64,000 bases of DNA from Candidatus Heimdallarchaeota archaeon (GCA_021399345.1 JAAFKI010000051.1:1-64000), one strand, 5' to 3'. Shown: positions 30,101 through 40,341, counted from the stretch's first letter. Translations and numbers: made by a program. The notes: generated by a model from the sequence alone, not told the origin.

Positions 30101-30168
30101 CATCAATAGTTCCAGGAATAAGAGCGAGTCAAATAACTCCAGCTGAAGCAATAAGATATGTAGGGTGA
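27130..30168 (+). CDS. ABC transporter permease, duplicated FtsX/MacB type
   Basis: QQLGILRAVGARRREI and RREIGMMRAIGYKKRQI repeats with TM bundles; adjacent ATPases. Confidence 0.9.
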   Translation: MSYINNLMQKTFKRRLGKNIGTLVAIALGVSLMVGVQITITSFTATAVDFFTDAIGENDIIISGFGLPITDYESIIDTIDNSGIDYAAINARITQDVAVYNLVSGDLEKGVSLTGVELNEDPVFGKFYDENGTEIRRLDLIKHFSNESHVLLGPDLKDDLNITVGSNIKIRIGEFDPIGLKFDYKTYDMQVAGFLNDEGKGKELGGRVIWTSIDNIRSIVGFAPNQITELNIALSSNHDENPIDNDYAIYIEEQLKLILDAENNGLIIIAFRALLLEITDEVLADVLLAFNLFGALIIFSGILLLVNIQLIQVEDRIQQLGILRAVGARRREIVRLFMVESTLFGLIGSLLGVGGGYGMSIFLVNRIGKTFFDGAIGLRPTVTIGAVVYSIVLGLILAVGAGVFPAIRAARIDVIEVIRGIKKVGRKRTGKITLGLGLASLLGGIGILGAQLVSYDSFFTKAGWDTAIEQWMFMGAIAAVLMGVSLLLGYLFSKKFLGNGIGLTFIGIAIGMLIFSVPQLKDVRENSKILVTLAVVLALGSIIWVGVNLKSVTNFIRTVLYRTRLKKGVSLVSSKYMTSKSMRSTLTFGIFALVLTMNIFAAVYQTTYSYNTLESVEFLSGGASIFIELDTPITNETLVNVEQDLYAVDEAITNVKGINSTIAIIQVDEEISELEIPTDILPTYVHMIYNDTFKEGDDYKFDFMLDSSIPFFFEDYKPGGSENFQREYSHQIWDFYYNRTKFSRNGTEIDNVNGLPTVLTTSPFLLPGNIFNITSFIGSPVEVIVLANVRQYPFSQGQGLPAILITPDFYPKLIPNFALYPKHTRYLVSTSEDFKNGRNTEIASNIEEFFNGNDSLLVQTEDFVAASSYDVWEVMLEFVDFQVKTFDFLQYFVGFGLIVGALGMIIIAVRNVAERRREIGMMRAIGYKKRQIIGTIMIEIFILAILGLVMGFLNSLMLGWAFANIYDWSLVLPGWRILIYTGIMIGIAIVASIVPGIRASQITPAEAIRYVG

Positions 30169-30172
30169 TACA

Positions 30173-30877
30173 ATGAGTGAAGAAATAATACTAAAAACAA
30201 AAAACCTGCATAAGAAATATGCTGAAGGAACATCAATGGAAGTACATGCTTTAAGAGGTGTTGATATAGAGATCAAAAAAGGAGAAATGGTTGCGATCAT
30301 GGGTCCAAGCGGATGCGGCAAAACTACTCTCTTAAACCTTCTAGGTGGCATTGACCAACCTTCAGAAGGAATTATTTATATCAACAATCAAGATATAAAT
30401 CAATTAACAGATACTGAAGTAACTGAATTTAGGCTCCATAATATCGGGTATATTTTTCAGTTGTTTAATCTGTTTGAATTTCTTTCAGCTTTAGACAATA
30501 CAGCTCTGCCTTTACTATTAACTAAAATAACTAAGTTGGAAGCTGAAGAAGAAGCAAAAATGATGCTTAGACAAATGGGTCTGGGTGACAAGATTTTTCA
30601 TCTTCCAAATGAGCTAAGTGGAGGAGAGCAGCAAAGAGTAGCTGTATCAAGAGCCCTCTTGATGAATCCTGCAATTATTCTTGGTGATGAGCCAACTGGT
30701 GATTTAGACCAAGAAACTTCAACAGAAATTATGAATTTATTTGTTTCAATTAATGAAAATTACAATCAAACATTTCTTGTTGTTACTCATTCAGAACATA
30801 TAGCGAAATTTTGCCACAGAACTATCCGCATTGTAGATGGGGTGATTGTTGATGATGGGAAGAAGGTGAAAAAATGA
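30173..30877 (+). CDS. ABC transporter ATPase, LolD/MacB type
   Basis: GPSGCGKTTLLNLLGG, LSGGEQQRVAVSRAL, ILGDEPTGDLD. Confidence 0.94.
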   Translation: MSEEIILKTKNLHKKYAEGTSMEVHALRGVDIEIKKGEMVAIMGPSGCGKTTLLNLLGGIDQPSEGIIYINNQDINQLTDTEVTEFRLHNIGYIFQLFNLFEFLSALDNTALPLLLTKITKLEAEEEAKMMLRQMGLGDKIFHLPNELSGGEQQRVAVSRALLMNPAIILGDEPTGDLDQETSTEIMNLFVSINENYNQTFLVVTHSEHIAKFCHRTIRIVDGVIVDDGKKVKK

Positions 30878-32727
30878 ACGAATATGTAACTATACCAACT
30901 TATGGTACTGTGGAACTTACCCTAGGGGTTCTAATTAACAAACTAAATAGAGATTCACTTGATTTATTTACAAAAAGAGTACGTAGATATCTAAAACAAA
31001 AACTAAAAGCTATGTCAATAGATGTACTTGAGGTTAATACATTTCTTATTTTTACATGTAGTTTTCCTCTTGAAGAAGTTGAAAATGATGAACAAAGAAA
31101 AACTGTTGTCAACCAAGTTGAGAATATAATTCAAGATTATTGTAAAAAAGAATGTGGCCTCTATGCAAAACAAATCCGCAAAAATGTTGAGATTCGAGAT
31201 ATAACAAAAATGATTGTTCAATTAGTAAAAAGCTCAACTTCTGAAAAAGACAAATCTTTGTTGGAAAATATTGTGGAAATAACAGCTGATATTGATGATA
31301 GGGTTATTTATCATGTAAGTGATGTTTTGCTAAACAGCTTTATCGCCATTTGGGATTTTCCTAGAGATTATCCGGACATTATTATGTTTCCAGATTTAAT
31401 CCTAAAACGAGAAGTAAGTGATAAAAAGCAAAATATTCCTCTCAGATTAATAGCTGAAAATTTGCTTATAATGCAATTTGGAAAAGCATGTTCAAACAAT
31501 CTTAAGCCTATATTGAAATCTTTAGAAGAAGCAATATTAACACTTGAGAACTTGTTACAAGATTCTAAAAAGATTAAGAATTTAGAAGAGAATATGAGTA
31601 ATAAACTATGGAGAACCTTGAGAGTGATTTTTGGCTTGCTTTCTTCAACACAACAAGTAGTTTCAGTTCAATTAAAGCAAATCAACCGAATTGCTCAAGT
31701 AAGAAATGATCTAGTTGAAGAAGTTAGGAAACTAGACTATGCTCCATTATTGGATTATATAATGCTTCTTGATACAATTATGCAGTGTTCTGACCATATT
31801 GAACGATTGAATAATCTTCAAACACAAGTAAAACAAAATTATCAAACTTTACTTAATATCATAAATCATTTCAAAGATGTTCCTGAAAGAGAAGTTGAAG
31901 ATGTTAAAGATTTATCCTTGATATTCATCAAAACATTAGCAGAAATTCAGCTAATGAAATTTTTCTCAGATAAGTTTCGTGATTTAGCTTATTTCCAAAC
32001 TATTCCAACTAAAGTTTCTCTAGAAAAAGTAGAAAAAATAGCTATAGATTCAGATATAATTCTAAAAGGGGTTGCACTTTTCAAAACTTATCGTCTAGTT
32101 GGGTCAACAGTTTATGCTCTACGGGGAATAGATGTTGAACTTAAGAAAGGAGAAATGACTGCTTTAGTTGGACCTTCAGGATCTGGCAAGACGACATTAC
32201 TAAATCTTCTTTCAGGGTTAGATACACCAAATAGAGGAGCGGTGTTCCTTTTAGGTAGAAACATAGATACAATGACTGATGCAGAAGTCTCGATGTTTAG
32301 ACGAAGAAATATGGGATTCATTTTCCAATATTATAATCTAATTCCACAATTAACAGTTCTCGAAAATGTTATGTTACCTGCTCTGATGATAAATAGACCA
32401 AAGAAAGAAGCAAGAGCAAAGGCAATCGAATTGATTAAAGAAGTTGGATTAGAAAGATTTCAGAATCAGTTTCCAATAAAACTATCAGGCGGGCAAATGC
32501 AACGTGTAACCATAGCCCGTTCCATGATTAATGATCCAGCTGTCCTTTTTGCAGATGAACCAACAGGTGACTTAGATTCAGAAACAGGTCAGGTAGTTAT
32601 TGACTTAATAAGAAAATTTGCCAAAGAAAAGAATACAGCGGTTATATTAGTGACTCATGATTTAGAGATGGCAAAGATTTGTGACCGAATAATTGAGATG
32701 GGAGACGGAAGATTAGTTTCTAATTAA
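30874..32727 (+). CDS. ABC transporter ATPase with ~390 aa uncharacterised N-terminal domain
   Basis: C-term GPSGSGKTTLLNLLSG, LSGGQMQRVTIARSM, LFADEPTGDLDSETG; helical N-terminal half without a recognised motif. Confidence 0.9.
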   Translation: MNEYVTIPTYGTVELTLGVLINKLNRDSLDLFTKRVRRYLKQKLKAMSIDVLEVNTFLIFTCSFPLEEVENDEQRKTVVNQVENIIQDYCKKECGLYAKQIRKNVEIRDITKMIVQLVKSSTSEKDKSLLENIVEITADIDDRVIYHVSDVLLNSFIAIWDFPRDYPDIIMFPDLILKREVSDKKQNIPLRLIAENLLIMQFGKACSNNLKPILKSLEEAILTLENLLQDSKKIKNLEENMSNKLWRTLRVIFGLLSSTQQVVSVQLKQINRIAQVRNDLVEEVRKLDYAPLLDYIMLLDTIMQCSDHIERLNNLQTQVKQNYQTLLNIINHFKDVPEREVEDVKDLSLIFIKTLAEIQLMKFFSDKFRDLAYFQTIPTKVSLEKVEKIAIDSDIILKGVALFKTYRLVGSTVYALRGIDVELKKGEMTALVGPSGSGKTTLLNLLSGLDTPNRGAVFLLGRNIDTMTDAEVSMFRRRNMGFIFQYYNLIPQLTVLENVMLPALMINRPKKEARAKAIELIKEVGLERFQNQFPIKLSGGQMQRVTIARSMINDPAVLFADEPTGDLDSETGQVVIDLIRKFAKEKNTAVILVTHDLEMAKICDRIIEMGDGRLVSN

Positions 32728-34079
32728 ATTCGTTTTCTTTCTATTTTTTTAATTTTCTTAACCCATCTATCGAACTTTTCTGGGTTTTCTGGATAATTTT
32801 GAGACAGTTTCTTTATTTTCTCTGCAAGAAGTAAACCTTTGGCAACTTTAATGAGTAGTTTGGGTTTTCTTAAACCTTTGAATACCTTTTGTAATATAGG
32901 TAGTTTAACAGCTGTTGAGTACATTATGGAGTCTACGTCTTCTTGCGAAATAATACCTTTTTCAAAAAGAAAAGAGAAATCGCTGAAAGGAACTGAATTG
33001 AGCAGCTTGTGAACTGCTATACCTAATCCTCCATCATAACCATACTCCTTCCATATTTTGATGTTATATTTCCAGAGAAAACTCTCAGTGAAATCTTGAT
33101 TTCTTATTGCTAACTCAACAATTTCTGAAGCATAGTATGCACTCAATAACGCTGGTCCATGCCCCTCACCGCTAATTGGGTTAACAAGTGTAGCTGCATC
33201 TCCACAAGTGATGAAACCATCACAAACCATTGAATATAGAGGTAAGCGACCAGGAAGAGTGTCTCCAGCTCCGTCCAAAACTTTGGAATCCGGAAAGATT
33301 TTTTTCCGAAGTATTTCTAAAATGGTTTTGGTATTCGAATCTTTGTTATTATCGTTCAATAACCACCCAACTCCAATATTCAGCTGTTTTTCTCCTTTAG
33401 AAAAAATCCAAAAATATCCAGGAGGTGGCATCTCATCGTGATATTCTATTCTCATTTGCTTTTGATAATCATGTGGTTTGGAGGTTTCGATAATTTCTCT
33501 ATAGGATACAATGGTTTCTCTTTTGAGTAGTTTTTTTGAAAACTTATTACATACAGAATCTGGGATAGTTCTTCTAACAATACCTGTGATACCTGAACAA
33601 TCGGCTACTATCTTGGCATAGATACTGATAATATGACCATTGGATTGACGGATTTTACATCCTACTACTTTGTTTTTTTCAATTATCGTTTCAACCGCTT
33701 TATGATTTGGTTTGAAGGTTACACTTGAATAATCTGTAAGAGACTTCAGTAGTCGTTGACCATATTTTAATCTATCAATAGTCTGTGAAGTGAAATCTAT
33801 AGATAATTCGAAATCCAAAACAGGACGAAAATGTGCTGAATCAAGGTTCTCTGCAACTTCCTCACCTCTTGGTTGCATTATTCCAGAGAGCTCAAATAAT
33901 CTTCTTGTTGAATTTGGACTCAATGCATCTCCACATGGCTTGTAACCTACTTCTTTCTTTGGTTTTTGATCTATCAGTATTGTTGAGATGTTTCTTTTTC
34001 CAAGATTAATAGCCAAGCTTACTCCTGCGGGTCCTGCACCAACAATTAGTACATCAGTATCAATGTGTTGCTTCAGCAT
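32724..34079 (-). CDS. FAD-dependent geranylgeranyl reductase family protein
   Basis: DVLIVGAGPAGVSLAINLGKRNISTILIDQKP; YKPCGDALSP; GDAATLVNPISGEGHGPAL. Confidence 0.85.
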   Translation of the reverse strand: MLKQHIDTDVLIVGAGPAGVSLAINLGKRNISTILIDQKPKKEVGYKPCGDALSPNSTRRLFELSGIMQPRGEEVAENLDSAHFRPVLDFELSIDFTSQTIDRLKYGQRLLKSLTDYSSVTFKPNHKAVETIIEKNKVVGCKIRQSNGHIISIYAKIVADCSGITGIVRRTIPDSVCNKFSKKLLKRETIVSYREIIETSKPHDYQKQMRIEYHDEMPPPGYFWIFSKGEKQLNIGVGWLLNDNNKDSNTKTILEILRKKIFPDSKVLDGAGDTLPGRLPLYSMVCDGFITCGDAATLVNPISGEGHGPALLSAYYASEIVELAIRNQDFTESFLWKYNIKIWKEYGYDGGLGIAVHKLLNSVPFSDFSFLFEKGIISQEDVDSIMYSTAVKLPILQKVFKGLRKPKLLIKVAKGLLLAEKIKKLSQNYPENPEKFDRWVKKIKKIERKRI

Positions 34080-34160
34080 TAGAATGTTATTGAAATCATG
34101 AGATTAAAAATTTTTCATAACGATTAAATTTTTACAGATGAGATATCTTAAATATTCAAA

Positions 34161-34640
34161 GTGAATCCTAATTCAATAATGCAACCCAATTCTAAAATAC
34201 ATTTTTACCAAGAAATAATAAAAAAAGCTCACGATTCATTCCGTGAATTTCTTGTTCATTTACCAGAAGACATTCTTGAATGGCAAATACATGAATCTTT
34301 GAATTCTGTTAGGTGGATAATAGAGCATGTAATACATGATCAGTTGTGGATAGCTAATGTAATAATGAATAATTATGAAGAAGGTTATCATTTCGAGGAA
34401 AGCGTTGATCAATATTCTCTGGATGAACTTGTAGAGAAGTATGATGATGTTTTTATAGCGATTGAAGAGAAATTTGCAGATCTCAAAGAAGAACATCTAA
34501 ATGAAGCAAGAATGTATAAAGAATTTAGTCTCTCTGTTGAAGATTGGCTATATGAATACATTCATCATTTAAATCATCATAGCGGTGAAATTAGTTTAAT
34601 ATTAACAGCTTGGAAGAGAAAGAAGCGATCTTTACAATAA
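34161..34640 (+). CDS. DinB-like family protein
   Basis: WQIHESLNSVRWIIEHVIHDQLWIANVI...YEYIHHLNHHSGEISL. Confidence 0.75.
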   Translation: MNPNSIMQPNSKIHFYQEIIKKAHDSFREFLVHLPEDILEWQIHESLNSVRWIIEHVIHDQLWIANVIMNNYEEGYHFEESVDQYSLDELVEKYDDVFIAIEEKFADLKEEHLNEARMYKEFSLSVEDWLYEYIHHLNHHSGEISLILTAWKRKKRSLQ

Positions 34641-34646
34641 GAACGC

Positions 34647-35531
34647 CTATAATGACTCCAACAACTCTTCTGGAAGAGCTGGTTCAATATGTATAATTAA
34701 ATCCTTGAAATCTTTATCTTGTTCTAATTCGGCTTTAACTTCTTCAGAAATCTCGTGAGCTTCAATGATTGATAGCTTTGGATTTACTAAAATATGAAAG
34801 TCTCCAGTATAGGAACCCAAAACGGACCTTAATCTAATGATATGTACTTCCTCTACATGTTCAAAAGAAAGCACTTTTTCCCTTAGTTTATCAATTATTT
34901 CCTGAGGTGGTCCTTTATCTAGTAATTCTGGTAGAGAACTCTTAGTTATTTCATAACCAGTGTACAAAATCAAACATACTATGACCAATGCAAAAGCAGG
35001 ATCTAACCACCAAACATTATATTTGACACCAAGATATGCAAACCCTACAAAAATAGAAGAAATTGCATCTGTTCTATAGTTTTTGGCATTTGCTATGTAT
35101 ACAGCAGAATTTAGCTTCTTTCCAATTGTCATCACTCCAAAGTAAAGAAGTATTTTACCTACGAAAGAAATAGCTGCAGCGACAAGAACAAATATTTCTA
35201 AATCATAAGGTGTCCCCTCTACAAGTTTGATAATTGCATTTTCAGCAATAAAGTAAGAAGAAAGAAACATAGTAGATGCAATAACTAAGCTTGATATCAT
35301 CTGAAATTTATGATGCCCAAAAGGGTGATCCTGATCTGCAGGCTTTCTGCTTCTTCTTTCTCCAACTCCTGCTATAGATGCACCCACAAGATCTAGAACT
35401 GAATCAAAACCATCAGCTATCAAACTAATTGATCCAGAAATAGTTCCAACTACTAATTTCAAAGTCATCAAAATTATATTCCCTCCAATTGAGAGAATAT
35501 TAGCAGTAGCTGCTAGTCCTATTCTTGCCAT
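34647..35531 (-). CDS. Cation diffusion facilitator transporter
   Basis: SISLIADGFDSVLDLVGA, DHPFGHHKFQ, YRTDAISSIFV, C-terminal cytoplasmic domain. Confidence 0.92.
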   Translation of the reverse strand: MARIGLAATANILSIGGNIILMTLKLVVGTISGSISLIADGFDSVLDLVGASIAGVGERRSRKPADQDHPFGHHKFQMISSLVIASTMFLSSYFIAENAIIKLVEGTPYDLEIFVLVAAAISFVGKILLYFGVMTIGKKLNSAVYIANAKNYRTDAISSIFVGFAYLGVKYNVWWLDPAFALVIVCLILYTGYEITKSSLPELLDKGPPQEIIDKLREKVLSFEHVEEVHIIRLRSVLGSYTGDFHILVNPKLSIIEAHEISEEVKAELEQDKDFKDLIIHIEPALPEELLESL

Positions 35532-35610
35532 TAGATGATAAACTCTTATGTATTCAATAAATTTTCTGTTTAGAATAAAACTACTTACTCAGACTAGAAA
35601 ATGAAAAAGA

Positions 35611-36960
35611 TTACTTACCTCCACTTACCCGAAGTGGAGAAAGTAACATCCAAGGAGCCTCATGTCCGCTACGATTTTCTGTCTCCTTACTCATATTTTC
35701 AAGTTTTTCAAATATCTCAAAAATTGTACATCCTATGACTGCATTCTTAACGGGATATTGTAGTTCTCCATCCTTGACATAAAATCCTTGATTGATCTGA
35801 GCTGAAACCTGTGGATTATCTCCTCGTGAATGAATAGAAGATGACATCAGATATATCCCTTCTTTCATATCTGTAAGTAAATCATCCTTTGAAACAGAAC
35901 CAGCTTTTATTTTCATTGTGTAAGGTGATGGTTGTGGTCTTGAAGCAAATGAACTCCTTGATGCGTGACCAGTGTTTTCTAATCCAACCAATGGAGCAGT
36001 ATAAGAATCTGTAATGTAGGTTTGCAGAATACCGTTTTCAACTAGAGTTAGTTTCTTTGGGACAACTCCTTCATCATCAAAACCTGCAGAATCTGTTCCT
36101 TCTGGAATAAATGGATCATCAGTTATAGTCAGCTTTGATGAAGCAATTGCATCACCAATTTTATCTACAAAGAAAGCCGTTCTATTAAAGACACTGAAAG
36201 CATTAATTCCACTAGAAAGTATGGGACTTATAGTTCCATAAGCACTATCTGGATCAAGTAAGATTGGTAATGATGCAGTTTCGATTTTTTGAGAACCTAA
36301 CATTTTTTTAGATCGTAATCCAGCTTCTGTTCCAATTTTGATATGGTCAAAATTTTTCATTTGGGTTGCAGCATCATAGTAATAGGCATTACCAATATCT
36401 TCTCCTTCTTGTATCTTGACGCCTAGATATCCACTTACAGAAGTTTGAGAGGCAAATCTGTCTACACCTTCGGAATTTAGAATATATCTTTCCCCTATTC
36501 CTGCATTGAAATTTCCGCTTATAATTGCATCATCTCTAACAGTTGCTTCTTGAATGGAATCAAGAATTAAATCTGTAAATTCTTCAACCGAAATATCTAC
36601 TACTGCTTCATCAAATCGACCAGAAATTGTAGGAGCTGCTTTAGGATCATAAGGTAAGGATTTGAAATTTGGATCAGGAGGACTTACTTCTGCAAGAGCA
36701 TAAGCATCCTTTACTGTTTTTTCCAGTGATTCTTCTGTAAAAATGGTTGTAGATGCCATTCCTATTGCATTATCCTTTATAACTCGAATTCCTAAACCAG
36801 AATTGCTAGTATCTGTAAAACGTCTAATAGAACCACGTTCAATCTGAATACTTTTTACAGACCCGAATATTGTGTACGCTTCAACTTGGTCTGCACCAAG
36901 GGATGTACCATATTTAATAATATATTTTGCTAGATCGTGAAGATTTTCTTCAGTTGACAT
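35611..36960 (-). CDS. tldE: TldE/PmbA family protease subunit; start likely MSTEENLHDLAKY
   Basis: RRFTDTSNSGLGIRVI; ATG overlaps tldD stop; listed ORF N-term overlaps TldD. Confidence 0.88.
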   Translation of the reverse strand: MSTEENLHDLAKYIIKYGTSLGADQVEAYTIFGSVKSIQIERGSIRRFTDTSNSGLGIRVIKDNAIGMASTTIFTEESLEKTVKDAYALAEVSPPDPNFKSLPYDPKAAPTISGRFDEAVVDISVEEFTDLILDSIQEATVRDDAIISGNFNAGIGERYILNSEGVDRFASQTSVSGYLGVKIQEGEDIGNAYYYDAATQMKNFDHIKIGTEAGLRSKKMLGSQKIETASLPILLDPDSAYGTISPILSSGINAFSVFNRTAFFVDKIGDAIASSKLTITDDPFIPEGTDSAGFDDEGVVPKKLTLVENGILQTYITDSYTAPLVGLENTGHASRSSFASRPQPSPYTMKIKAGSVSKDDLLTDMKEGIYLMSSSIHSRGDNPQVSAQINQGFYVKDGELQYPVKNAVIGCTIFEIFEKLENMSKETENRSGHEAPWMLLSPLRVSGGK

Positions 36961-38378
36961 TATTTTGACCCTCCTACGACAAGATTGGAAACAGCGAGAT
37001 TCGGGCCTCCACCGGTTACTGGGACCCATTGTCCCCCCTTTCCACAAGTACCTTCGAAGGCTGGTTCCCAAGGTTTCCCAATTGCAAAAGTGTTCTGCAG
37101 TACTTCTAATGTCATGCCCGACATACCTACGTTACCCATCATATCTGTTATTTCACCGTTTTCAATGAAGTATCCCATTTGGCAAGAGAAGTAGAACTGT
37201 CCTTTGGCAGGCATAACATACCCACCATAAGAATCCTTCAGATAGACCCCATCTTTAGCGATTTCAGCTATTTCCTCAATTTTCATCTCTCCTCCATCAA
37301 CATATGTGTTGCCCATTCGAGCTTGAGGAGTCACATTAAAATTCATCGCTCGTCCGGAACCATTTGGCTCCATTCCTAAAGCTGTTGCAGTTTCCAAAGT
37401 GTGGAAGTACTCCTTAAGGAAACCACCCTCAACAAGAACTCGTTTTCGAGCTTTGGTTCCTTCTGAATCATAAGCAAATGACCCCCTTAATCCTTTGACT
37501 GTAGGATCATCATAAACATTTATTTCTTCAATTCCGACTTTTTCACCAATCCTTCCTTCAAGAACTGATGTTTTAGCTATAATGGCATCAGCTTCGCATG
37601 CGTGGCCAAAAGCTTCATGAATGAAAACTCCTGTTAACGATGGGTCCATAACTACATTCATTTTTCCTGATGGAGGTTCCTTAGCTATTAATAGCTTTTC
37701 AGCCATAACTGCAGCTTTTAATCCTTCTTCTTCAGGATCCCATTTCTCAATCAATTCCCATCCTCCAGCTCCACCAGCAGAATCAAAAACACTTTGCATT
37801 TTTGTTCCTTCTCTTCCTATGATATTTTTCATAATTCGTATTACATGAGTTTCATTTTCAACTTTGGTCCCTTTACTATTAATAATAATCTCATTTCCAT
37901 GGGATTCTTGATAAGTTGAGGAAGATTCAGCAATTGAATCAGAATACTCTCTAGCTGCTTTTTCTGTTTTAACAACTTTTTCGAATTTGGCCTCTTTATC
38001 TACTGCTCGAGGATCTATTTCAATGGTTGTTGCTCCCTTTCCTTCAAATACCCAGCTGTCACTAATACTTCTTTCCTGTTTGGTATATTTTGAACCAGTT
38101 CGTGCCATTTTCACAGCCTTTTCAGCAGCTTGCAATATTGATTCCTTATCTGTTTTGACAATAGTTGTAAAACCCCAAGCATTGTCAATCAATGCTCTAA
38201 TGGCAATACCTCCAGTAGTTTGATTACTAACACTGTCAAATCTACCGTTTCTAACTGTGAAAGATTCTCCCATTGCGTAAGCATATCTTATGTCTAGAAA
38301 ATCTTTCGAAGAGAGAGACACCTTGTTGATTGCGTATTCTAAAATGTCCAACATACGTTCTTTCTGTTCTGATATCAT
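36960..38378 (-). CDS. tldD: TldD metalloprotease
   Basis: IHEAFGHACEAD (HExxxH), GGIAIRALIDNAWGF. Confidence 0.92.
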   Translation of the reverse strand: MISEQKERMLDILEYAINKVSLSSKDFLDIRYAYAMGESFTVRNGRFDSVSNQTTGGIAIRALIDNAWGFTTIVKTDKESILQAAEKAVKMARTGSKYTKQERSISDSWVFEGKGATTIEIDPRAVDKEAKFEKVVKTEKAAREYSDSIAESSSTYQESHGNEIIINSKGTKVENETHVIRIMKNIIGREGTKMQSVFDSAGGAGGWELIEKWDPEEEGLKAAVMAEKLLIAKEPPSGKMNVVMDPSLTGVFIHEAFGHACEADAIIAKTSVLEGRIGEKVGIEEINVYDDPTVKGLRGSFAYDSEGTKARKRVLVEGGFLKEYFHTLETATALGMEPNGSGRAMNFNVTPQARMGNTYVDGGEMKIEEIAEIAKDGVYLKDSYGGYVMPAKGQFYFSCQMGYFIENGEITDMMGNVGMSGMTLEVLQNTFAIGKPWEPAFEGTCGKGGQWVPVTGGGPNLAVSNLVVGGSK

Positions 38379-38423
38379 AATATAAACTTAATTGTAAAAC
38401 AATGAGGAAAAAACTAGCTAATA

Positions 38424-39449
38424 CTATACTCTTATCGAGGTTTGTTTTCCGCAGCTTTTACAAGTTCCTCCATTTGAGAGTTGTTTGATTTTAACATTAT
38501 ACGATAACCTTTCAACCAAGGTTTTGCCGCAATTTAAGCAAAAAGTTGTATTTATTTCAGAGTAAGGAAGGTTTCCAGTAAAAACGAATTTAAGACCTTC
38601 TTCTTCTGCGATTCTTTTGGCTTCAATTACCGTATCAACTGGAGTTGGAGGTACATGTTGCATTTTGTAATGAGGATAAAATCGACTAAAGTGAACAGGT
38701 ACATTTTCATCCATTTCATTAATTACCCACCGTGAAAATTGTCTTATTTCATCAGAAGAATCATTGTAATCGGGTATAAGTAGCATGGTTAATTCAATAT
38801 GAATACCCTCTTTCCACATTCTGATAGCATTTTGTTTGACGTATTTCAGAGCAGGAAAAGTTGTTACTTCTTTATAAAAATCCTCATTGAAGGCTTTGAT
38901 ATCAAAATTAACTGCATCAATAATTGGTAACAATTCTTCAAGTGGTTTTTCATTAATCATTCCATTGGAAACAAGAACATTTCCTATATTATTTTCATGA
39001 GCTAGCTTTCCTGTGTCTCGTATCCATTCCAAGTTAATCAAAGGTTCATTGTAAGTATAAGCAATTGTGTCACATTTGTTTTTTCGTGTCATATCGATAG
39101 CATTCTGAGATGTAATTTGAATCAAATTATTGCTCTCAGCTGATATTTGGCTGATACTCCAATTCTGACAATGAGCACAATGAAGGTTGCATCCTGCTGT
39201 TCCAAAACTCATTGTTGAAGAACCTGGTTTGTAATGATAAATTGGTTTCTTCTCTATAGGATCAGCATGAACTGAAGTAAATCTATTGTATCCAAGTGCA
39301 TATAGCTTCCCATCAATATTTTTTCTCGCCTGACAGTTACCTAATTCTCCAGACTGAATTATACAGTTTCTTGGACATAACAAACACTGAACTTTCTTTC
39401 CATCTCTTTTCTCATAAAATTCTGCTTCAAACAATGCCAATTGAACCAC
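38424..39449 (-). CDS. AmmeMemoRadiSam-type radical SAM enzyme (paralog A)
   Basis: CLLCPRNCIIQSGELGNCQAR; GTAGCNLHCAHCQNW; C-terminal zinc ribbon CLNCG...CKSCG. Confidence 0.9.
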   Translation of the reverse strand: MVQLALFEAEFYEKRDGKKVQCLLCPRNCIIQSGELGNCQARKNIDGKLYALGYNRFTSVHADPIEKKPIYHYKPGSSTMSFGTAGCNLHCAHCQNWSISQISAESNNLIQITSQNAIDMTRKNKCDTIAYTYNEPLINLEWIRDTGKLAHENNIGNVLVSNGMINEKPLEELLPIIDAVNFDIKAFNEDFYKEVTTFPALKYVKQNAIRMWKEGIHIELTMLLIPDYNDSSDEIRQFSRWVINEMDENVPVHFSRFYPHYKMQHVPPTPVDTVIEAKRIAEEEGLKFVFTGNLPYSEINTTFCLNCGKTLVERLSYNVKIKQLSNGGTCKSCGKQTSIRV

Positions 39450-39651
39450 TTAAACATTATTCGCCGATAAGCGAGTTAATTGAAGTAAGCTTAACTATAA
39501 ATCTGTCGATTAATGATTTACAGATTTGTACATCTCCAAATTTTATAGAATATTATTCTTAAAAAGAAGATGCTCGTTTTTTTTTACCGCTTGTTATTCA
39601 TTTCTGGGTGACTTATACCAAAAACTAAAAAAAGATGAGAATAAACTACTC

Positions 39652-40341
39652 ATGGTTACGGGTAATATGTCAAAGGATGAATCCGAGAGTAAAGATTTGA
39701 ATATCATAAAGTTGAGAAAAGGAGAAACTGTTGATATTAGCAAAGCTTTAGGGTCAAATAAACGTATATCAATTCTAAAATACTTATCTGTGGAAGAGCT
39801 CAACTTATCTGAAATTGCTAACAAAATTAACAGTACTCCTCAAGCTGTTTATCATCATTTACAGATTCTTGAGAAATCAAAATTAATCTATGTAGTCAGA
39901 GAAGAAAAAATTAAGAATATGGCTAAAACCATAAAGTATTATCGCGCAAGTTATCAACCTGATGCAATAAATCTTCTTCTTTGGGCTCCTCTTGAAGAAT
40001 TGGAACTCACAGAATTGGAATCAAGGGTTCCTTTACCTGAAAGACCTGTACAGAGAATTGTCAGAAAAATGGCAGATAAAGTTTTTACAGATTTGAATGA
40101 GTTTAAAATTGAAAGTCTAACATCAGTAATTAAGAATATGATAGATTTAACTCATGAATCTATGAACTCCCTCAAAACTGACTATGGATTAGACATGGAT
40201 GATAAACTCTGGAACTTAATTCTACTTTTTTCTAATCTTTCAGTTTTAAATGCGGTAAAAAAAATGACTGAAGATAAGAAACAGAGGAATAAAGTCAATA
40301 CCTTATTATCCCTGCTATTTGAGGAATTAGAAGAAATATGA
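39652..40341 (+). CDS. ArsR-like winged-HTH transcriptional regulator
   Basis: SNKRISILKYLSVEELNLSEIANKINSTPQAVYHHLQILEKSKLI. Confidence 0.82.
   Translation: MVTGNMSKDESESKDLNIIKLRKGETVDISKALGSNKRISILKYLSVEELNLSEIANKINSTPQAVYHHLQILEKSKLIYVVREEKIKNMAKTIKYYRASYQPDAINLLLWAPLEELELTELESRVPLPERPVQRIVRKMADKVFTDLNEFKIESLTSVIKNMIDLTHESMNSLKTDYGLDMDDKLWNLILLFSNLSVLNAVKKMTEDKKQRNKVNTLLSLLFEELEEI

Noticed and set aside
35611-37071. N-terminal extension of the tldE ORF (MGTSLRRYLWKGGTMGPSNRWRPES...)
   Set aside because: It overlaps tldD coding sequence out of frame; the MSTEENLHDLAKY start, overlapping the tldD stop, fits better
36965-37848. Several 60-90 aa plus-strand ORFs inside tldD/tldE
   Set aside because: Antisense shadows of well-supported genes with low-complexity, non-protein-like translations
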